Under the pieces are notes generated by a model, which worked only from the letters and a program-made list of their open reading frames with translations, made no database searches and was not told where the DNA came from. A stretch of 64,000 nt of DNA from an uncultured Bacteroidales bacterium. Lineage in GTDB: Bacteria; Bacteroidota; Bacteroidia; Bacteroidales; Paludibacteraceae. The DNA is taken from positions 1 through 64,000 of the forward strand of contig CAMOJA010000007.1 of the NCBI GenBank assembly GCA_946616535.1. Reading direction: 5' to 3'. Below, one piece after another: positions 17,631-27,670 of the stretch (the stretch's first letter is position 1; every line of letters starts with the position of its first letter). The position numbers were made by a program, and so were the translations under genes.

Positions 17631-17662
17631 CAAAATTACTACAAAAAATCCGAATGAGCAAA
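17631..17662 (-). promoter_or_regulatory. Promoter of folP-cdaA
   Basis: On the minus strand TTTG begins at 17662 and TAATTTTG at 17638 (24-nt register). Confidence 0.7.
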
Positions 17663-17698
17663 AAAAAATTGCAAATATGCAAAAAAAAGCAATAAAAA

Positions 17699-17730
17699 TT
17701 TGCGTAAATGGAAAAAAAGAAGTACTTTTG
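17699..17730 (+). promoter_or_regulatory. Promoter of gldJ
   Basis: TTTGCGTAAATG at 17699 and TACTTTTG at 17723 (24-nt register). Confidence 0.7.
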
Positions 17731-17775
17731 CAGGCTGATTTATATGTAGATATAAAATTTGACAAACAAATAATT

Positions 17776-19380
17776 ATGAAAAACGTATCAAAGTATCTGT
17801 TGATCGGAATGGTCGTTCTGGGTGTTTCTGCATGCCAGCAGCGCGAGTTGAATACCCGTGTAAGTAACACGACGGGATGGAGCTATTTCGATCCGAAGAC
17901 TACTAATTTTGAGGCCCAAGAGGGTGTGGGAAATGCGAATCCTGTAGGTATGGTGCAGATCCAGGGTGGTTCGTTCACGGTAGGAGAGAAGGATGAGTTC
18001 CTGACCGCTCCGCGTAACAACGAGACCCGTACGGTGACGGCAAGCCACTTCTTCATGGACAAGTACGAGATCACGAACCTGAACTGGAACGAATACCTCC
18101 ACTGGATGGAGTTTGTATTCGGTGCAGTAGCTCCGGAGTTGGTGGATCAGGCTCGTCCGGATCACACCGTATGGCGTGAGGATCTGGCGTACAACGACCC
18201 ATATGAGAACTACTATTTCGAGCACCCGGCATTCTCGTTCTATCCGATCGTAGGTGTGACCTGGGAGCAGGCTATGGATTACTGCCAATGGCGTACCGAC
18301 CGTGTCAACGAGATGGCATTGGTGAACTGCGGCGCGATGCAGATTCCTGACTTCAAGGCGCTGAGCGAGGAGATCGACGAGGACGGTAAGGAAGAATGGG
18401 AGCAGATTCACGGCTATGAGTTAGTAGCCTACGAGAAGCCGAGTGAGGAAGATCCGGACCAGACGGTTACCGTATATCGTCCGAGCTACGAGTGGATTCG
18501 TGATAAGTTTGTATTCAATACCGAGAAATATAAGATGAATGACGAGTACGTTCCTGATTATGGTCGTCATCCGAGACAAGATAGCTATGGCAAACCCCGT
18601 AAGGTGACTATCGCCGACGGTATCTTTGTGAACGGCTATCGTCTGCCGACCGAGGCTGAGTGGGAGTTCGCTGCTTATGCTCCGGTAGCCGGTGATGACG
18701 GTCTGACGATCGAGGGTAAGGTTTACCCGTGGAGCGGCTATCATCCTCGTGACATGTCGAAACGTGCGCTGGGTCAGATGCAGGCTAACTTCGTTCGTGG
18801 ACGAGGCGACATGATGGGTGTCAGCGGTGCGCTGAACGATAAGTATGTGATCACCAACCCGGTGGATGCCTTCTATCCCAACGATTTTGGATTGTATAAC
18901 ATGGCCGGAAACGTAAACGAGTGGGTAATGGATGTATATCGCGAGACGACGTTCCAAGATGCATCGGAGTACAACTCCTTCCGTGGTAATATCTACAGCT
19001 ATCCGGTCGTTGACGAGGATGGTAAGTATGCGACGGACTCGCTGGGACGCGTGAAGATTGCTTGGACAAGCAAGGAGGATAAACGTGACGTACGCGATGG
19101 CGACCGCGCAAGTCTGTATGATACCGATTTCCCGTTGATCGGCGACACCACCGGTCTGGGTAATCTGGAGGAGCGTAAGATCGATATCACCGATATCCTG
19201 GCTCCGCGTATCACCAAGAAGACCCGCGTTTACAAAGGTGGTTCTTGGGCTGATCGTATCTACTGGCTGAATCCGTCTACCCGTCGTTATCTGGATCAAG
19301 ACCAGGCATCGTCGAAGATCGGTTTCCGCTGCGCGATGTCGGCTCTGGGAGATCAGATTCCTCCGACGCCTATTCAATAA
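17776..19380 (+). CDS. gldJ: GldJ-like lipoprotein (SUMF1/FGE fold) of the gliding/type IX secretion group
   Basis: 534 residues from the ATG at 17776, which starts a lipoprotein signal (MVVLGVSAC). The formylglycine-generating-enzyme-like fold spans about 60-530: GMVQIQGGSFTVG, FFMDKYEITN, YPIVGVTWEQAMDYCQWRTD, YRLPTEAEWEFAAYAP, GLYNMAGNVNEWVMD and YKGGSWADRIYWLNPSTRR. The TGWSYFDP start and WRTDRVNE context fit GldJ better than GldK. GldJ is an outer-membrane lipoprotein needed to stabilise the type IX machinery in flavobacteria. The FGE active-site cysteine pattern is not expected here. No other gld/por gene lies alongside. Confidence 0.8.
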   Translation: MKNVSKYLLIGMVVLGVSACQQRELNTRVSNTTGWSYFDPKTTNFEAQEGVGNANPVGMVQIQGGSFTVGEKDEFLTAPRNNETRTVTASHFFMDKYEITNLNWNEYLHWMEFVFGAVAPELVDQARPDHTVWREDLAYNDPYENYYFEHPAFSFYPIVGVTWEQAMDYCQWRTDRVNEMALVNCGAMQIPDFKALSEEIDEDGKEEWEQIHGYELVAYEKPSEEDPDQTVTVYRPSYEWIRDKFVFNTEKYKMNDEYVPDYGRHPRQDSYGKPRKVTIADGIFVNGYRLPTEAEWEFAAYAPVAGDDGLTIEGKVYPWSGYHPRDMSKRALGQMQANFVRGRGDMMGVSGALNDKYVITNPVDAFYPNDFGLYNMAGNVNEWVMDVYRETTFQDASEYNSFRGNIYSYPVVDEDGKYATDSLGRVKIAWTSKEDKRDVRDGDRASLYDTDFPLIGDTTGLGNLEERKIDITDILAPRITKKTRVYKGGSWADRIYWLNPSTRRYLDQDQASSKIGFRCAMSALGDQIPPTPIQ

Positions 19381-19409
19381 GCATTAACGTTTAAAGTAAG
19401 TTCAAAGAT

Positions 19410-19784
19410 ATGAATTTTCCTGAGAATATTCGCTATACCAGCGAGCACGAATGGATTCGTGTAGAGGGTGATGAGGCGTTTGTCGGCATCACCGACTATG
19501 CGCAGTCTGAGTTAGGCGAGATCGTTTTCATCGACGTACCTACGGAGGGTGAGACGGTAGCGCAAGGTGAAGTGTTTGGTTCTATCGAAGCCGTTAAGAC
19601 GGTGAGCGACCTAAATATGCCGGTGACCGGTGAGGTGCTGGAGATCAACGGTGCGCTGGATGCACAGCCGGAGTTGGTCAACAACGACCCGTACGGAGAA
19701 GGCTGGATCATCCGCATCGCGGTGAAGGACGCTGCAGAGCTCGACAACTTGATGGATGCTGCGGCTTACCAAGCTTCCCTCTAA
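19410..19784 (+). CDS. gcvH: Glycine cleavage system H protein
   Basis: 124 residues. It carries the lipoyl-lysine arm that shuttles the aminomethyl group between the P and T proteins. The lipoylation site is in [20 protein letters not shown] (about residue 63), in a typical biotinyl/lipoyl fold that starts [20 protein letters not shown]. It follows gldJ by 29 bp on the same strand, and a strong terminator comes after it. Other gcv genes are not in the window. Confidence 0.95.
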   Translation: MNFPENIRYTSEHEWIRVEGDEAFVGITDYAQSELGEIVFIDVPTEGETVAQGEVFGSIEAVKTVSDLNMPVTGEVLEINGALDAQPELVNNDPYGEGWIIRIAVKDAAELDNLMDAAAYQASL

Positions 19785-19802
19785 TAGCCCGTTGGGAATG
19801 AA

Positions 19803-19836
19803 AAAAGACTCGCTGAATGGCGAGTCTTTTCTTTTT
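19803..19836. terminator. Bidirectional terminator between gcvH and the 19848 gene
   Basis: AAAAGACTCGC / GCGAGTCTTTT, an 11-bp stem with a 6-nt loop, T-rich on the + side and A-rich before the stem, so it can serve both converging units. Confidence 0.9.
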
Positions 19837-19847
19837 GTACACTATGC

Positions 19848-21656
19848 TTAGAAGCGATAGGTAGCTCCTAAGAGGAAGTTGATACCCTGCGAGCGATAGC
19901 CGTAGTAGATCTCGTTCTTCCGATGCAGCCAGTTATTGAGCTGGAAGAAGAAGGTGAGGTTCGGTTGCGGTTCAGGACGCAAGGCGTTGTTTTTCGCACG
20001 CTCGTTCTTCACCTTACCGACCCACATATCGTACTGCAGACCTAAGTTCAGGTCGATGGTCGGGGCCAGCCAGTGTTCGCCGTCGGTAGCCAAAGCCAGA
20101 CGTTTTCCGGCGAAGTGGTTATCGGAATAGAGCGACCAGTTCTTGTTGATCCGGCCGTCGATACGCAGACCCAGTTCCCAGTTGGGACGGTCATAAACGG
20201 TGGTATCGCCTTTCCAGATATAGTAATCGCCATTCAGGTTCACGCGTACGAGGTCCTGGTAGTGGTAGTTGAGTTGACCGCCGATCTTACCGCGCTGGTA
20301 GTTATCCGCATGGGCATGGATGAAATCACCCGCCATGATGGTCTTATTCAGCGGCGCGTAATTGGTAGTGTTATCGGCCGTAGCGATCCAGAAGTCCTCA
20401 TACATCATATAAGCATACCCGCCGTGGAGCTCGATCAGCACGTCACGATGCGGGCGGATATGGAAGCCCAGTTCGGCATCGACCGGTGTGTACGGAGCGC
20501 ACGGGCTAATGATACCGGCGTGAATCATACTGTAGCGGTTCTCCTCCATGTAACTCTGCAGTGAACCCAAACCGAGAGAGCCTTCGATATCCGCATAGAT
20601 GGTCAGCCATTGTTTGGCGATCTGGGCCTCCAAGTTGATATGCGGCGAGGGCGCAAAGCTGACATTCTCGGTCTTGGAAAGGATCTGATGACCCTTGCCG
20701 ATATTGAGGTCAAAGTTCACTCCTACGTGTACGCGCAGGCGCGTTCCTTCATAAGCATAATAAGGCTCAATTCGGAAGTTATGACGGCTCTTTTGGTAGA
20801 GCGAGTCCGGAATACCGAGGGCATCGTTGAGTTGCAGGAAGTTATTCTGCACATACAGTTTGGCGCCCACATGGTGCTCCGCGCTATGCCAATCGAACGA
20901 ACCTTTCGTGCGCAGTTGGTGCTCCGATACGGCTCCTGCTTTCGCAAAGAGCATATAACCTGTCTGCACCTGGTACTGCACGTCCTGCTTGGCATTCGCT
21001 TTCACGCCCAGATAGACCTCTGCGGTCCAGAGCGAAGTCTTATCTTTATCCCCTATAGTATAGGGCTTCGGATAGGCCTCGTCGTTCTTCGCCCACATGC
21101 CGAAGGTCTGGCTGTAGTCGTAGAAATGACCGTACTTATGATAGAAGATATTTCCTCCGTTGAGGCCGAAGTAGAGGTCGCATTTCGAATAGGTATGCGT
21201 GAAGTTCAAGCCCACTTTGGTCTTGCTGAGCGCAGCCAAACCCCATTCGGCACGATGGTGCGCATAGACATCAAGAATAGATTTCTTGGTGTCGTCTAAG
21301 TGGTATCCGAAATCCAAGAGGGTGTTCGGGTGACCGAGTGCTCCGCGGATATAACCGTTGTATTTATGTCCCGGTTCGAAACGCGTAGGCTGGGAGAGCA
21401 GGGGATTAAACGTCGCTTGCGGCGTCACATCCGCTGTGAAATCGGAATAATGCACCTGCGAAGGTTCTATCTTCGTTTCCACCACAGCCGGCTTCGTAGC
21501 AATTTTTCCTGCCGCTTGAATCACCGGTTGAAAATCGCGTTCTACGGTTACGGAGCGGTTGAGCGCACTGTCTTGTTGGGCAAACAGAGTTCCGCTCAGC
21601 AGCAGGGCTAAGCCGCTAAAGGCGATGCGTATATTGTTTATCGTATTACTCTTCAT
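19848..21656 (-). CDS. Outer-membrane beta-barrel protein, function unknown
   Basis: 602 residues. A signal peptide is followed by a short periplasmic segment (LNRSVTVERDFQPVIQAA) and a long barrel of alternating aromatic strands ending in aromatic residue F (GATYRF), as in outer-membrane proteins. The N-terminal ERDFQPVIQ motif is shared by a Bacteroidota family found next to large TPR proteins, as here: it overlaps the TPR gene by 11 bp. The pair may form an envelope transport or assembly unit, which is inference. Confidence 0.75.
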   Translation of the reverse strand: MKSNTINNIRIAFSGLALLLSGTLFAQQDSALNRSVTVERDFQPVIQAAGKIATKPAVVETKIEPSQVHYSDFTADVTPQATFNPLLSQPTRFEPGHKYNGYIRGALGHPNTLLDFGYHLDDTKKSILDVYAHHRAEWGLAALSKTKVGLNFTHTYSKCDLYFGLNGGNIFYHKYGHFYDYSQTFGMWAKNDEAYPKPYTIGDKDKTSLWTAEVYLGVKANAKQDVQYQVQTGYMLFAKAGAVSEHQLRTKGSFDWHSAEHHVGAKLYVQNNFLQLNDALGIPDSLYQKSRHNFRIEPYYAYEGTRLRVHVGVNFDLNIGKGHQILSKTENVSFAPSPHINLEAQIAKQWLTIYADIEGSLGLGSLQSYMEENRYSMIHAGIISPCAPYTPVDAELGFHIRPHRDVLIELHGGYAYMMYEDFWIATADNTTNYAPLNKTIMAGDFIHAHADNYQRGKIGGQLNYHYQDLVRVNLNGDYYIWKGDTTVYDRPNWELGLRIDGRINKNWSLYSDNHFAGKRLALATDGEHWLAPTIDLNLGLQYDMWVGKVKNERAKNNALRPEPQPNLTFFFQLNNWLHRKNEIYYGYRSQGINFLLGATYRF

Positions 21657-24582
21657 CTTCCACTTCCTCCTTTACTACGGGTTTCTCCAACTGATCCAAT
21701 GTGTCCAGACGGTTCGCCAAGAGCGAATGGATACCGTCGGTCTTATTGAGGTAATTCTGCTGTAGCACAAGCAGATACTGGCGTGCCTGGAAGTACTCGC
21801 CTCGTTCGCGGTTGATATCGCTTAAGAGGATGAGGGCACGCGCTAACCAGTATTGCTGCTGGGTATTCATCTGGGTGAACTCCATGACTTGCGCTTCGGC
21901 GGCTTCCAGGTCTTTGAGTTCGAAATAGCTCTGCGCGAGCAGGTATTTGGCTTCGGCTCCCTGGGCCGTACGCACTTCTTTGCTCAGCGTCGTCAGGTCG
22001 GGTTGCGCGTTCTTCCATTGGTTCAAACCGATATAGGCTTTCGCACGTCCGTAGAGTGCTTCGGTGCGCATATCGTCGCTAATGGGCTGGTCGCCGAGGA
22101 TCATATCCGCCACATCGATCACCGCCTGATGACGACCCAGCGCTTGGCTGCAGCGTAAGATACCAAGACGGGCGATGAGCGTGTTCTCGCGACTGGAAGC
22201 CAGTGCTTGCAAGCGATAGAAGCCTTCGAGTGCGCAACTGAAATCGCCCTTGTCGTAACATATCTCTGCTACACGGGTAGCTGCCTCCTCCTGATAGGGG
22301 TTAGCATTCATCTCCGCCAAGATCGCATACTGCGCCAAGGCCTCGCCGTTCTTACCGAGACGGTAATACGAGTCGGCCAAGTAATACCGTGCGGTGGTGC
22401 AGTACCGACCGCCAGAGCAGTACTGGGTGATATAATTCGACAGGGCTACCGTCGCTTTCTGATAAGCGGCTTGCATATATTGCATTTCAGCCGCCGCATA
22501 CATCAACGAATCCTCCTGCGTGATGACGTTCATATCCATCTTCGCAAGTTGTTTGGTGAAGGTCACATACTCACTTACGTTGCCGGTTTCTACGTACAGG
22601 GCCTGTAAGGCATCGAGGGCGGTGTAGGCCTCTTCGGTAGCCGGATATTTCTCGATGGTCTGCCGATAGGCCGCGATAGCCTGGTCGTTCTGATGCAGGT
22701 TACGATAGAGCATCGCGCGCTCCAGAGAAGCCTTACGGGCCAAGGTGGAGTGCGGATAGGTAGCCAGGAGCTGTTCGTACGTGACGATAGCGCCTCGCTC
22801 GTCCTCTAATTGCAACTGTGCACGCGCGGTCTCATACACGCCGTCGTCCGCATAGTCTGACTTCGGATAGCGCGTTGTCAGTTCACGCATCACGCTGATC
22901 TTCTCCGCATATTTATGTTGCAGCCCCAGGGCATAACCGCGTTGGAAGAGCGCATAATCTGCGCCGGAGGCCTGCAGGTTGCTTACTTGCGAATAATACG
23001 AGATCGCCTGCGGGAACTGGCGAGCATTGAAATAGCAGTCTCCGATACGGTTCAGCGCATCGGCATAGGTCGGTTCGGTAGCCAAAGCTACATCGAGATA
23101 GGAGGAGAAGACCTCCTGCGCTTTGTCGTATTGCTGTTGCGAGAAATAGCAGTAACCCTGCAGATACTTCGCGATAGCGTAGTTGCTTGACTGCCGCGCA
23201 TCGGGACGTAAGAAGAAGGTCTTCAGGTCCTTCTCGCAAGCCGCATAGTTGCGTAAACGATAGGCGGCTTCGGCGCGTACGTAGTAAGCCTCCGTCGTAT
23301 AATCCGAAGCGTCCTCCGTATGGTTGATCACTTCGCTCATCCAGTCGATGGCCTGCTGCATCTTACCCTGCAGGAAATTATCCGCACCCAGTTGATAGCG
23401 CAGATACTGCTTGGTTTTCAACATCTTAGGCGTCGGGTTGCTGATGGAATCCAACACCGAGATAGCGGCTGCGTAGTTCTTACTTTGCATGAGCGCATCG
23501 CTCAGCAACTGATAGACCTTGCTTTCGTATTTAGAGTTCGGGAACTGATGCAGGAAGTCGTTGAATGCCCGCACGGACTCACCCAGTGCGCTGGACGACT
23601 CGTAGGTGCAGAGCGTGTAGTTATACGCGGCTTCTTCCTGTATGGCAGGTGTCAGCCCATAGGACGCTGCGGCCTGGAAAGATAGTTTTGCCTGCTCGGG
23701 CATAGCCATCTCCACGTACGCATTTCCCATCGTCAGACAAGCGGCCTCGGAGAGCGTGTCTTTCTCTTGCTTCACCTGCTTGAGGTATTTTACACATGCT
23801 TCGTATTCGCCCAACTGATAGGCTGCCACACCCAGCATGAAGATATCGTTGCGCAGCAACTCCTCTTTGTTCTCCGTCGCTGCTTTATGATACTGCTGCA
23901 AGTGCGTGGTCGCCTGTTTGTAATCGCCCTTCAGGTAATAGGACTCACCTAAGATACGATGTAACTCGCTGTTATTCAGCGCTTCGGGATGTTCGCGCAG
24001 CAAAGTCTCCGCACGCGTAACAGCTTCTTCATGATGCCCCAGCGCGTACTCGATCTGCACGATGTAATAAGGCACGGTCTTGCTGTACGCCGCTTCGTTC
24101 TCCAGTTTCTTGAAGACAGGCAGGGCTTGCTCGTATTTCTGCTCTTTGTAGAGACAATAACCGTAGTAATACGTACCGCGGGTAGCATAGCGCGTGTCCG
24201 ATTTGCTGAGTTGACCGAAGTAGATCGAAGCCTTGTGATAGTCCTGCTGCATGAGGTAGGCATAGCCGCGATAGAAGGTGTAATCCAACTGGTGCGGACG
24301 GGTCAGGGCTTTCAGGTCGATGGACTCCAGGGTCTTCAGGCCTTTTTTATTCTGGCCTTTCTCTACCTGCAGCACTCCTTGCATGAACTTCACTTCGTCC
24401 GCAAAAGTGGTATAAGGAAAAGCTTGCAGATAGGCCTTCAGATCCTTCGCCAACTGCTTGTCGCGCACCTCAAAGCGTGCCGCTAAAGCGTTGTAGCGCT
24501 GCTCCATCTCTGTGGTCTGAGCCCAACTGCTCAGGCTCATAACACACAGAAATACAATGATATAATTACGAATTGACGTCAT
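21646..24582 (-). CDS. Large periplasmic TPR protein
   Basis: 978 residues. A signal peptide (about 1-22) is followed by TPR units along almost the whole length (for example YYYGYCLYKEQKYEQALPVF, YFSQQQYDKAQEVFSSYLDV, ALNRIGDCYFNARQFPQAI). A charged tail (VVKEEVEDEE) ends it. Such proteins act as scaffolds in the Bacteroidota envelope. It overlaps the downstream barrel gene and follows potD by 9 bp, so the four pot genes and this pair may be one transcript. Confidence 0.8.
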   Translation of the reverse strand: MTSIRNYIIVFLCVMSLSSWAQTTEMEQRYNALAARFEVRDKQLAKDLKAYLQAFPYTTFADEVKFMQGVLQVEKGQNKKGLKTLESIDLKALTRPHQLDYTFYRGYAYLMQQDYHKASIYFGQLSKSDTRYATRGTYYYGYCLYKEQKYEQALPVFKKLENEAAYSKTVPYYIVQIEYALGHHEEAVTRAETLLREHPEALNNSELHRILGESYYLKGDYKQATTHLQQYHKAATENKEELLRNDIFMLGVAAYQLGEYEACVKYLKQVKQEKDTLSEAACLTMGNAYVEMAMPEQAKLSFQAAASYGLTPAIQEEAAYNYTLCTYESSSALGESVRAFNDFLHQFPNSKYESKVYQLLSDALMQSKNYAAAISVLDSISNPTPKMLKTKQYLRYQLGADNFLQGKMQQAIDWMSEVINHTEDASDYTTEAYYVRAEAAYRLRNYAACEKDLKTFFLRPDARQSSNYAIAKYLQGYCYFSQQQYDKAQEVFSSYLDVALATEPTYADALNRIGDCYFNARQFPQAISYYSQVSNLQASGADYALFQRGYALGLQHKYAEKISVMRELTTRYPKSDYADDGVYETARAQLQLEDERGAIVTYEQLLATYPHSTLARKASLERAMLYRNLHQNDQAIAAYRQTIEKYPATEEAYTALDALQALYVETGNVSEYVTFTKQLAKMDMNVITQEDSLMYAAAEMQYMQAAYQKATVALSNYITQYCSGGRYCTTARYYLADSYYRLGKNGEALAQYAILAEMNANPYQEEAATRVAEICYDKGDFSCALEGFYRLQALASSRENTLIARLGILRCSQALGRHQAVIDVADMILGDQPISDDMRTEALYGRAKAYIGLNQWKNAQPDLTTLSKEVRTAQGAEAKYLLAQSYFELKDLEAAEAQVMEFTQMNTQQQYWLARALILLSDINRERGEYFQARQYLLVLQQNYLNKTDGIHSLLANRLDTLDQLEKPVVKEEVEDEE

Positions 24583-24591
24583 TTCGTTTGG

Positions 24592-25905
24592 TTATCTTCT
24601 TGCACGATTTTTGCGTTGCATCTTCTGCTGTTGACGGTTGCTCACGGCTTTCCAAACAGCGAACACGAGGATGATCAGTACGACGATACCGATGATAGCA
24701 ATCATGACCGGACTGAGGTTATCGCCTTTGACGCGGTTCCACATCTTCACGAGTTCCTCGTTCATATCGCCTGCGTCATGCATCAGCGCACAGCGGTCGA
24801 TTGTGGTTTTGTCTGCGTAGAAGACAGGGTTCGCATGAACTTCCGTAGCCTCTTCGCCGAAGAAATAACTCAGATCCAGTGCCTCCGGCCATTCCTCTTC
24901 GTCGTTTGCCCATTCCAGGATCTCCGGCGTAGCGATGACGGATACATAGCCGATATAGTCCATGTTTTTGATCGCATTCTCCGGGATACACATGTAGTTG
25001 ATCCACCAGGTAGCAGCCTTGGTATTGACTGCATAAGCCGGGATACACCAACCGTCGAACCATACGTTCGAACCCTCGTCCGGCACGATATATTGCAGTT
25101 CAACGCCGTTCTCTGCTGCCTCGTCGATAGCAAACTGCGCATCACCGGACCAGCTGAGGTTCATCCAGGCTTTACCCTTGGTCATCTCCTCTTTTCCGAA
25201 GTCCACTTCCCAGCCGGCGAAGTTATCTTTGGCGGCCGTGAGGATCTCCTCAACGCGTGCGATACGCTCCGGGGTGATGTTCTTTACTAACTCCTCACGA
25301 CTCACCTCGCCGCGTGCTATCTCATCGCGGTATGCATAGAGCACTACCACCGAATAGACATCGCGGAAGGCATCCTTCATGTAGATCTGGCCTTTGAATT
25401 TCGGGTTAAGAAGTGCTCCCCAGGTATGCAAGTCCTCGCCATTCACGTGCTCGGGGTTATAGATGAAACCGGTCGTACCCCACATATAACCTACGGTGTA
25501 GTCGCTCACGGTCTCGGTTTCAGACATTTGCTCGAACTTCTCTACTGCGAATGGAGCTACGTTGTCAAAGTAACGTTGCCCTTCGGGTATGCTGGCCTTG
25601 TCGATTTTCTTCAACAGGTTCGCTTTGAGCATACGCTCGATGATGTACTCGGACGGACAGATCACGTCATAGTCTTCATGGCCTACTTCGATCTCGGTCA
25701 ACATGGATTCGTTGATGTCGAAGGTCTGGTAGATCACTTCTACCTCCTCGCCGGTCATCTCTTTGTACCATGCGGGGAAGCCGTTGAGTACGCTTTCGTC
25801 AATGTAATCGGCCCAGTTATACACTTTCAGTGTATGTGCGCGGTCGGCCGCAAAACTGCCCATTGCAAACAGGGCAACAAGCATAAAAGAAAGAATCTTT
25901 TTCAT
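24592..25905 (-). CDS. potD: Spermidine/putrescine-binding protein with C-terminal membrane anchor
   Basis: 437 residues. Signal peptide, then a PotD-type solute-binding fold (about 25-385: LKVYNWADYIDESVLNGF, YDVICPSEYIIERM, WGTTGFIYNPE, MNLSWSGDAQFAIDEAAENG, YIVPDEGSNVWFDGWCIP). Unlike PotD of E. coli it ends in one transmembrane helix (about 397-418, VMIAIIGIVVLIILVFAVW) and a basic tail (QQKMQRKNRARR). The binding protein is therefore probably tethered to the inner membrane by its C terminus. Last of the potABCD run. Confidence 0.9.
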   Translation of the reverse strand: MKKILSFMLVALFAMGSFAADRAHTLKVYNWADYIDESVLNGFPAWYKEMTGEEVEVIYQTFDINESMLTEIEVGHEDYDVICPSEYIIERMLKANLLKKIDKASIPEGQRYFDNVAPFAVEKFEQMSETETVSDYTVGYMWGTTGFIYNPEHVNGEDLHTWGALLNPKFKGQIYMKDAFRDVYSVVVLYAYRDEIARGEVSREELVKNITPERIARVEEILTAAKDNFAGWEVDFGKEEMTKGKAWMNLSWSGDAQFAIDEAAENGVELQYIVPDEGSNVWFDGWCIPAYAVNTKAATWWINYMCIPENAIKNMDYIGYVSVIATPEILEWANDEEEWPEALDLSYFFGEEATEVHANPVFYADKTTIDRCALMHDAGDMNEELVKMWNRVKGDNLSPVMIAIIGIVVLIILVFAVWKAVSNRQQQKMQRKNRARR

Positions 25906-25946
25906 TTTTTTTGTATCGTTAAATAAAACCAGTTAATTTTTCCACA

Positions 25947-26876
25947 TTATCCTTTTAGTTTCTTCGCTTGCCGTGCAGCGCGCCAGTTGATGATGATCAG
26001 CAGCACGAGCATCGTCAGGAAGATCAGCGAGAACAGCGGTCGCAGCTCCGGCGTCAAACCGCCCTTACGCGCATCCGCGTAGATGAAGGTACTGAGCGTA
26101 TTCAGTCCGCTACTTCCTTTGGTGAAGAACGTCACGCCGAAGTCGTCGATACTGAGGGTGATACTGAGGATAAATCCGCTCAGCATGCCCGGCCATAACT
26201 CCGGCATCATCACTTTGCGTAGCGCCTGGAAGGGCGTAGCACCCAAGTCCAAGGCCGCCTCGTAGATATTCGGGTTCATCTTCGTCAGACGAGGCATCAC
26301 GCTCAGCACCACATACGGCGTACAGAACACCACATGGGCGATGATGACGGTCGTCAGACCGCGACTGATACCCAGGAACACGAACAGCAGGAACAATGAG
26401 ATACCCGTGAGGATATCCGGGTTGATCATAGGCACGCTGTTCAGCAACTGAATAGCGCGGCGACTCCGTTGACGCATGTTGTATATTCCGATGGCCGCCA
26501 AGGTGCCCAAAAGGGTAGCGAATGTAGCGGCAATGACCGCGATGATCAGCGTGTACAGCAGCGCCTGGTACATATCCGGGTTCACCTGCACTTGCGCGAC
26601 GCGGTCGTAACCTGAGAACAAGTTCTCGTACAGACCGAACGTGAAACCCGTCCAGTTACCCAACACCTTGCTTCGCGTGAACGAGAAGAAGATGATCAGC
26701 ACGATCGGGGCGTATAGCAGCACGATCAGGAACCATAAGTACGACTGCGACAGAATTCGTCGCGTCGTCAGGTTACGCGCCCGTTTCTTTGCTTCTATCT
26801 GAGCAGAACTCATGGCATTTTTCGGAGTGCTGGCAAGCACCTCTTGACTCTTGACTCTTGACTCTTGACTCATCAT
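25947..26876 (-). CDS. potC: Spermidine/putrescine ABC transporter permease PotC
   Basis: 309 residues with about six transmembrane helices and the permease EAA loop (AALDLGATPFQALRKVMMPE). Its first 15 or so codons ([13 protein letters not shown]) are a heptamer repeat array, so the usual start probably lay nearer the later Met-Ser-Ser (residue 22). The start ATG overlaps the potB stop by ATGA. Confidence 0.92.
   Translation of the reverse strand: MMSQESRVKSQEVLASTPKNAMSSAQIEAKKRARNLTTRRILSQSYLWFLIVLLYAPIVLIIFFSFTRSKVLGNWTGFTFGLYENLFSGYDRVAQVQVNPDMYQALLYTLIIAVIAATFATLLGTLAAIGIYNMRQRSRRAIQLLNSVPMINPDILTGISLFLLFVFLGISRGLTTVIIAHVVFCTPYVVLSVMPRLTKMNPNIYEAALDLGATPFQALRKVMMPELWPGMLSGFILSITLSIDDFGVTFFTKGSSGLNTLSTFIYADARKGGLTPELRPLFSLIFLTMLVLLIIINWRAARQAKKLKG
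26841..26868. repeat. Heptamer array, 4 perfect units, at the start of potC
   Basis: CTCTTGA x4 (coding strand GAGTCAA repeats), immediately after the coupled start codon. Confidence 0.9.
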
Positions 26877-27670
26877 AGCACACTCTGAGCCTCCTGCTCG
26901 TCATTGTTTCCGAAGAAACTGGTTAAACCGATAATCAGCAGCAGTACCAGCGACAGCGCTGCGCCGTAGTTCCACATCTGCAAACCGCCTTCGCCGAACG
27001 CACGTTGAATCAACGATCCGAACAGCGTGATCTTATTGCGGGTCAGCAACTCAGAGATAGCGAACGTAGAGACGGTCGGCATAAAGACCATCACCACGCC
27101 GCTGTAGATACCGGATTTCGAAAGCGGTAAGATCACTTTCGTGAATACCTCCCGACGGTTGGCACCCAGGTCATACGCCGCCTCGATGAGCGAGTGGTCC
27201 ATCTTCTGAAGCGTATTGTAAATCGGGTAGATCATAAACGGCAGGAAGTCGTAACACATACCGTACAGCAGTGCGCCTTCTCCCAGCGGGATGGAGAACA
27301 TATTGAACAACTCCACGGTAGCCAGGGTACGCAGCAGGAAGTTAATCCACATCGGCAGGATGAACAGCATCGACATCACAACCGGCGTCTTCAACTCGGC
27401 CGTCGCCATGATATACGCCGCCGGATAACCCAGCAGCAGACAGATCGCCGTGGTCAAGATCGCGATTGCTATGGAATAAATAAAGGTGTTCACCGCCTCG
27501 CTGGTCGTGAAGAACTGCACGAAGTTATGCAGCGTGAAGTCGCCTCCCGGCGTGGTGAATGCATAGACCACGATCAGCAGCAAGGGCAGCACCACAAACA
27601 GCACCAGGAACAGCACGTACGGCCAGGCCCAAGTACGACGGGAAGAGGCTATTTGAAGAAACTTTTTCAT
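26873..27670 (-). CDS. potB: Spermidine/putrescine ABC transporter permease PotB
   Basis: 265 residues, six predicted transmembrane helices, EAA loop ([20 protein letters not shown]). With PotC it forms the membrane channel for polyamines. ATGA overlaps join it to potA upstream and potC downstream. Confidence 0.93.
   Translation of the reverse strand: MKKFLQIASSRRTWAWPYVLFLVLFVVLPLLLIVVYAFTTPGGDFTLHNFVQFFTTSEAVNTFIYSIAIAILTTAICLLLGYPAAYIMATAELKTPVVMSMLFILPMWINFLLRTLATVELFNMFSIPLGEGALLYGMCYDFLPFMIYPIYNTLQKMDHSLIEAAYDLGANRREVFTKVILPLSKSGIYSGVVMVFMPTVSTFAISELLTRNKITLFGSLIQRAFGEGGLQMWNYGAALSLVLLLIIGLTSFFGNNDEQEAQSVL

Noticed and set aside
18421..19377. 318-codon frame opposite gldJ
   Set aside because: Antisense shadow of gldJ, no start context.
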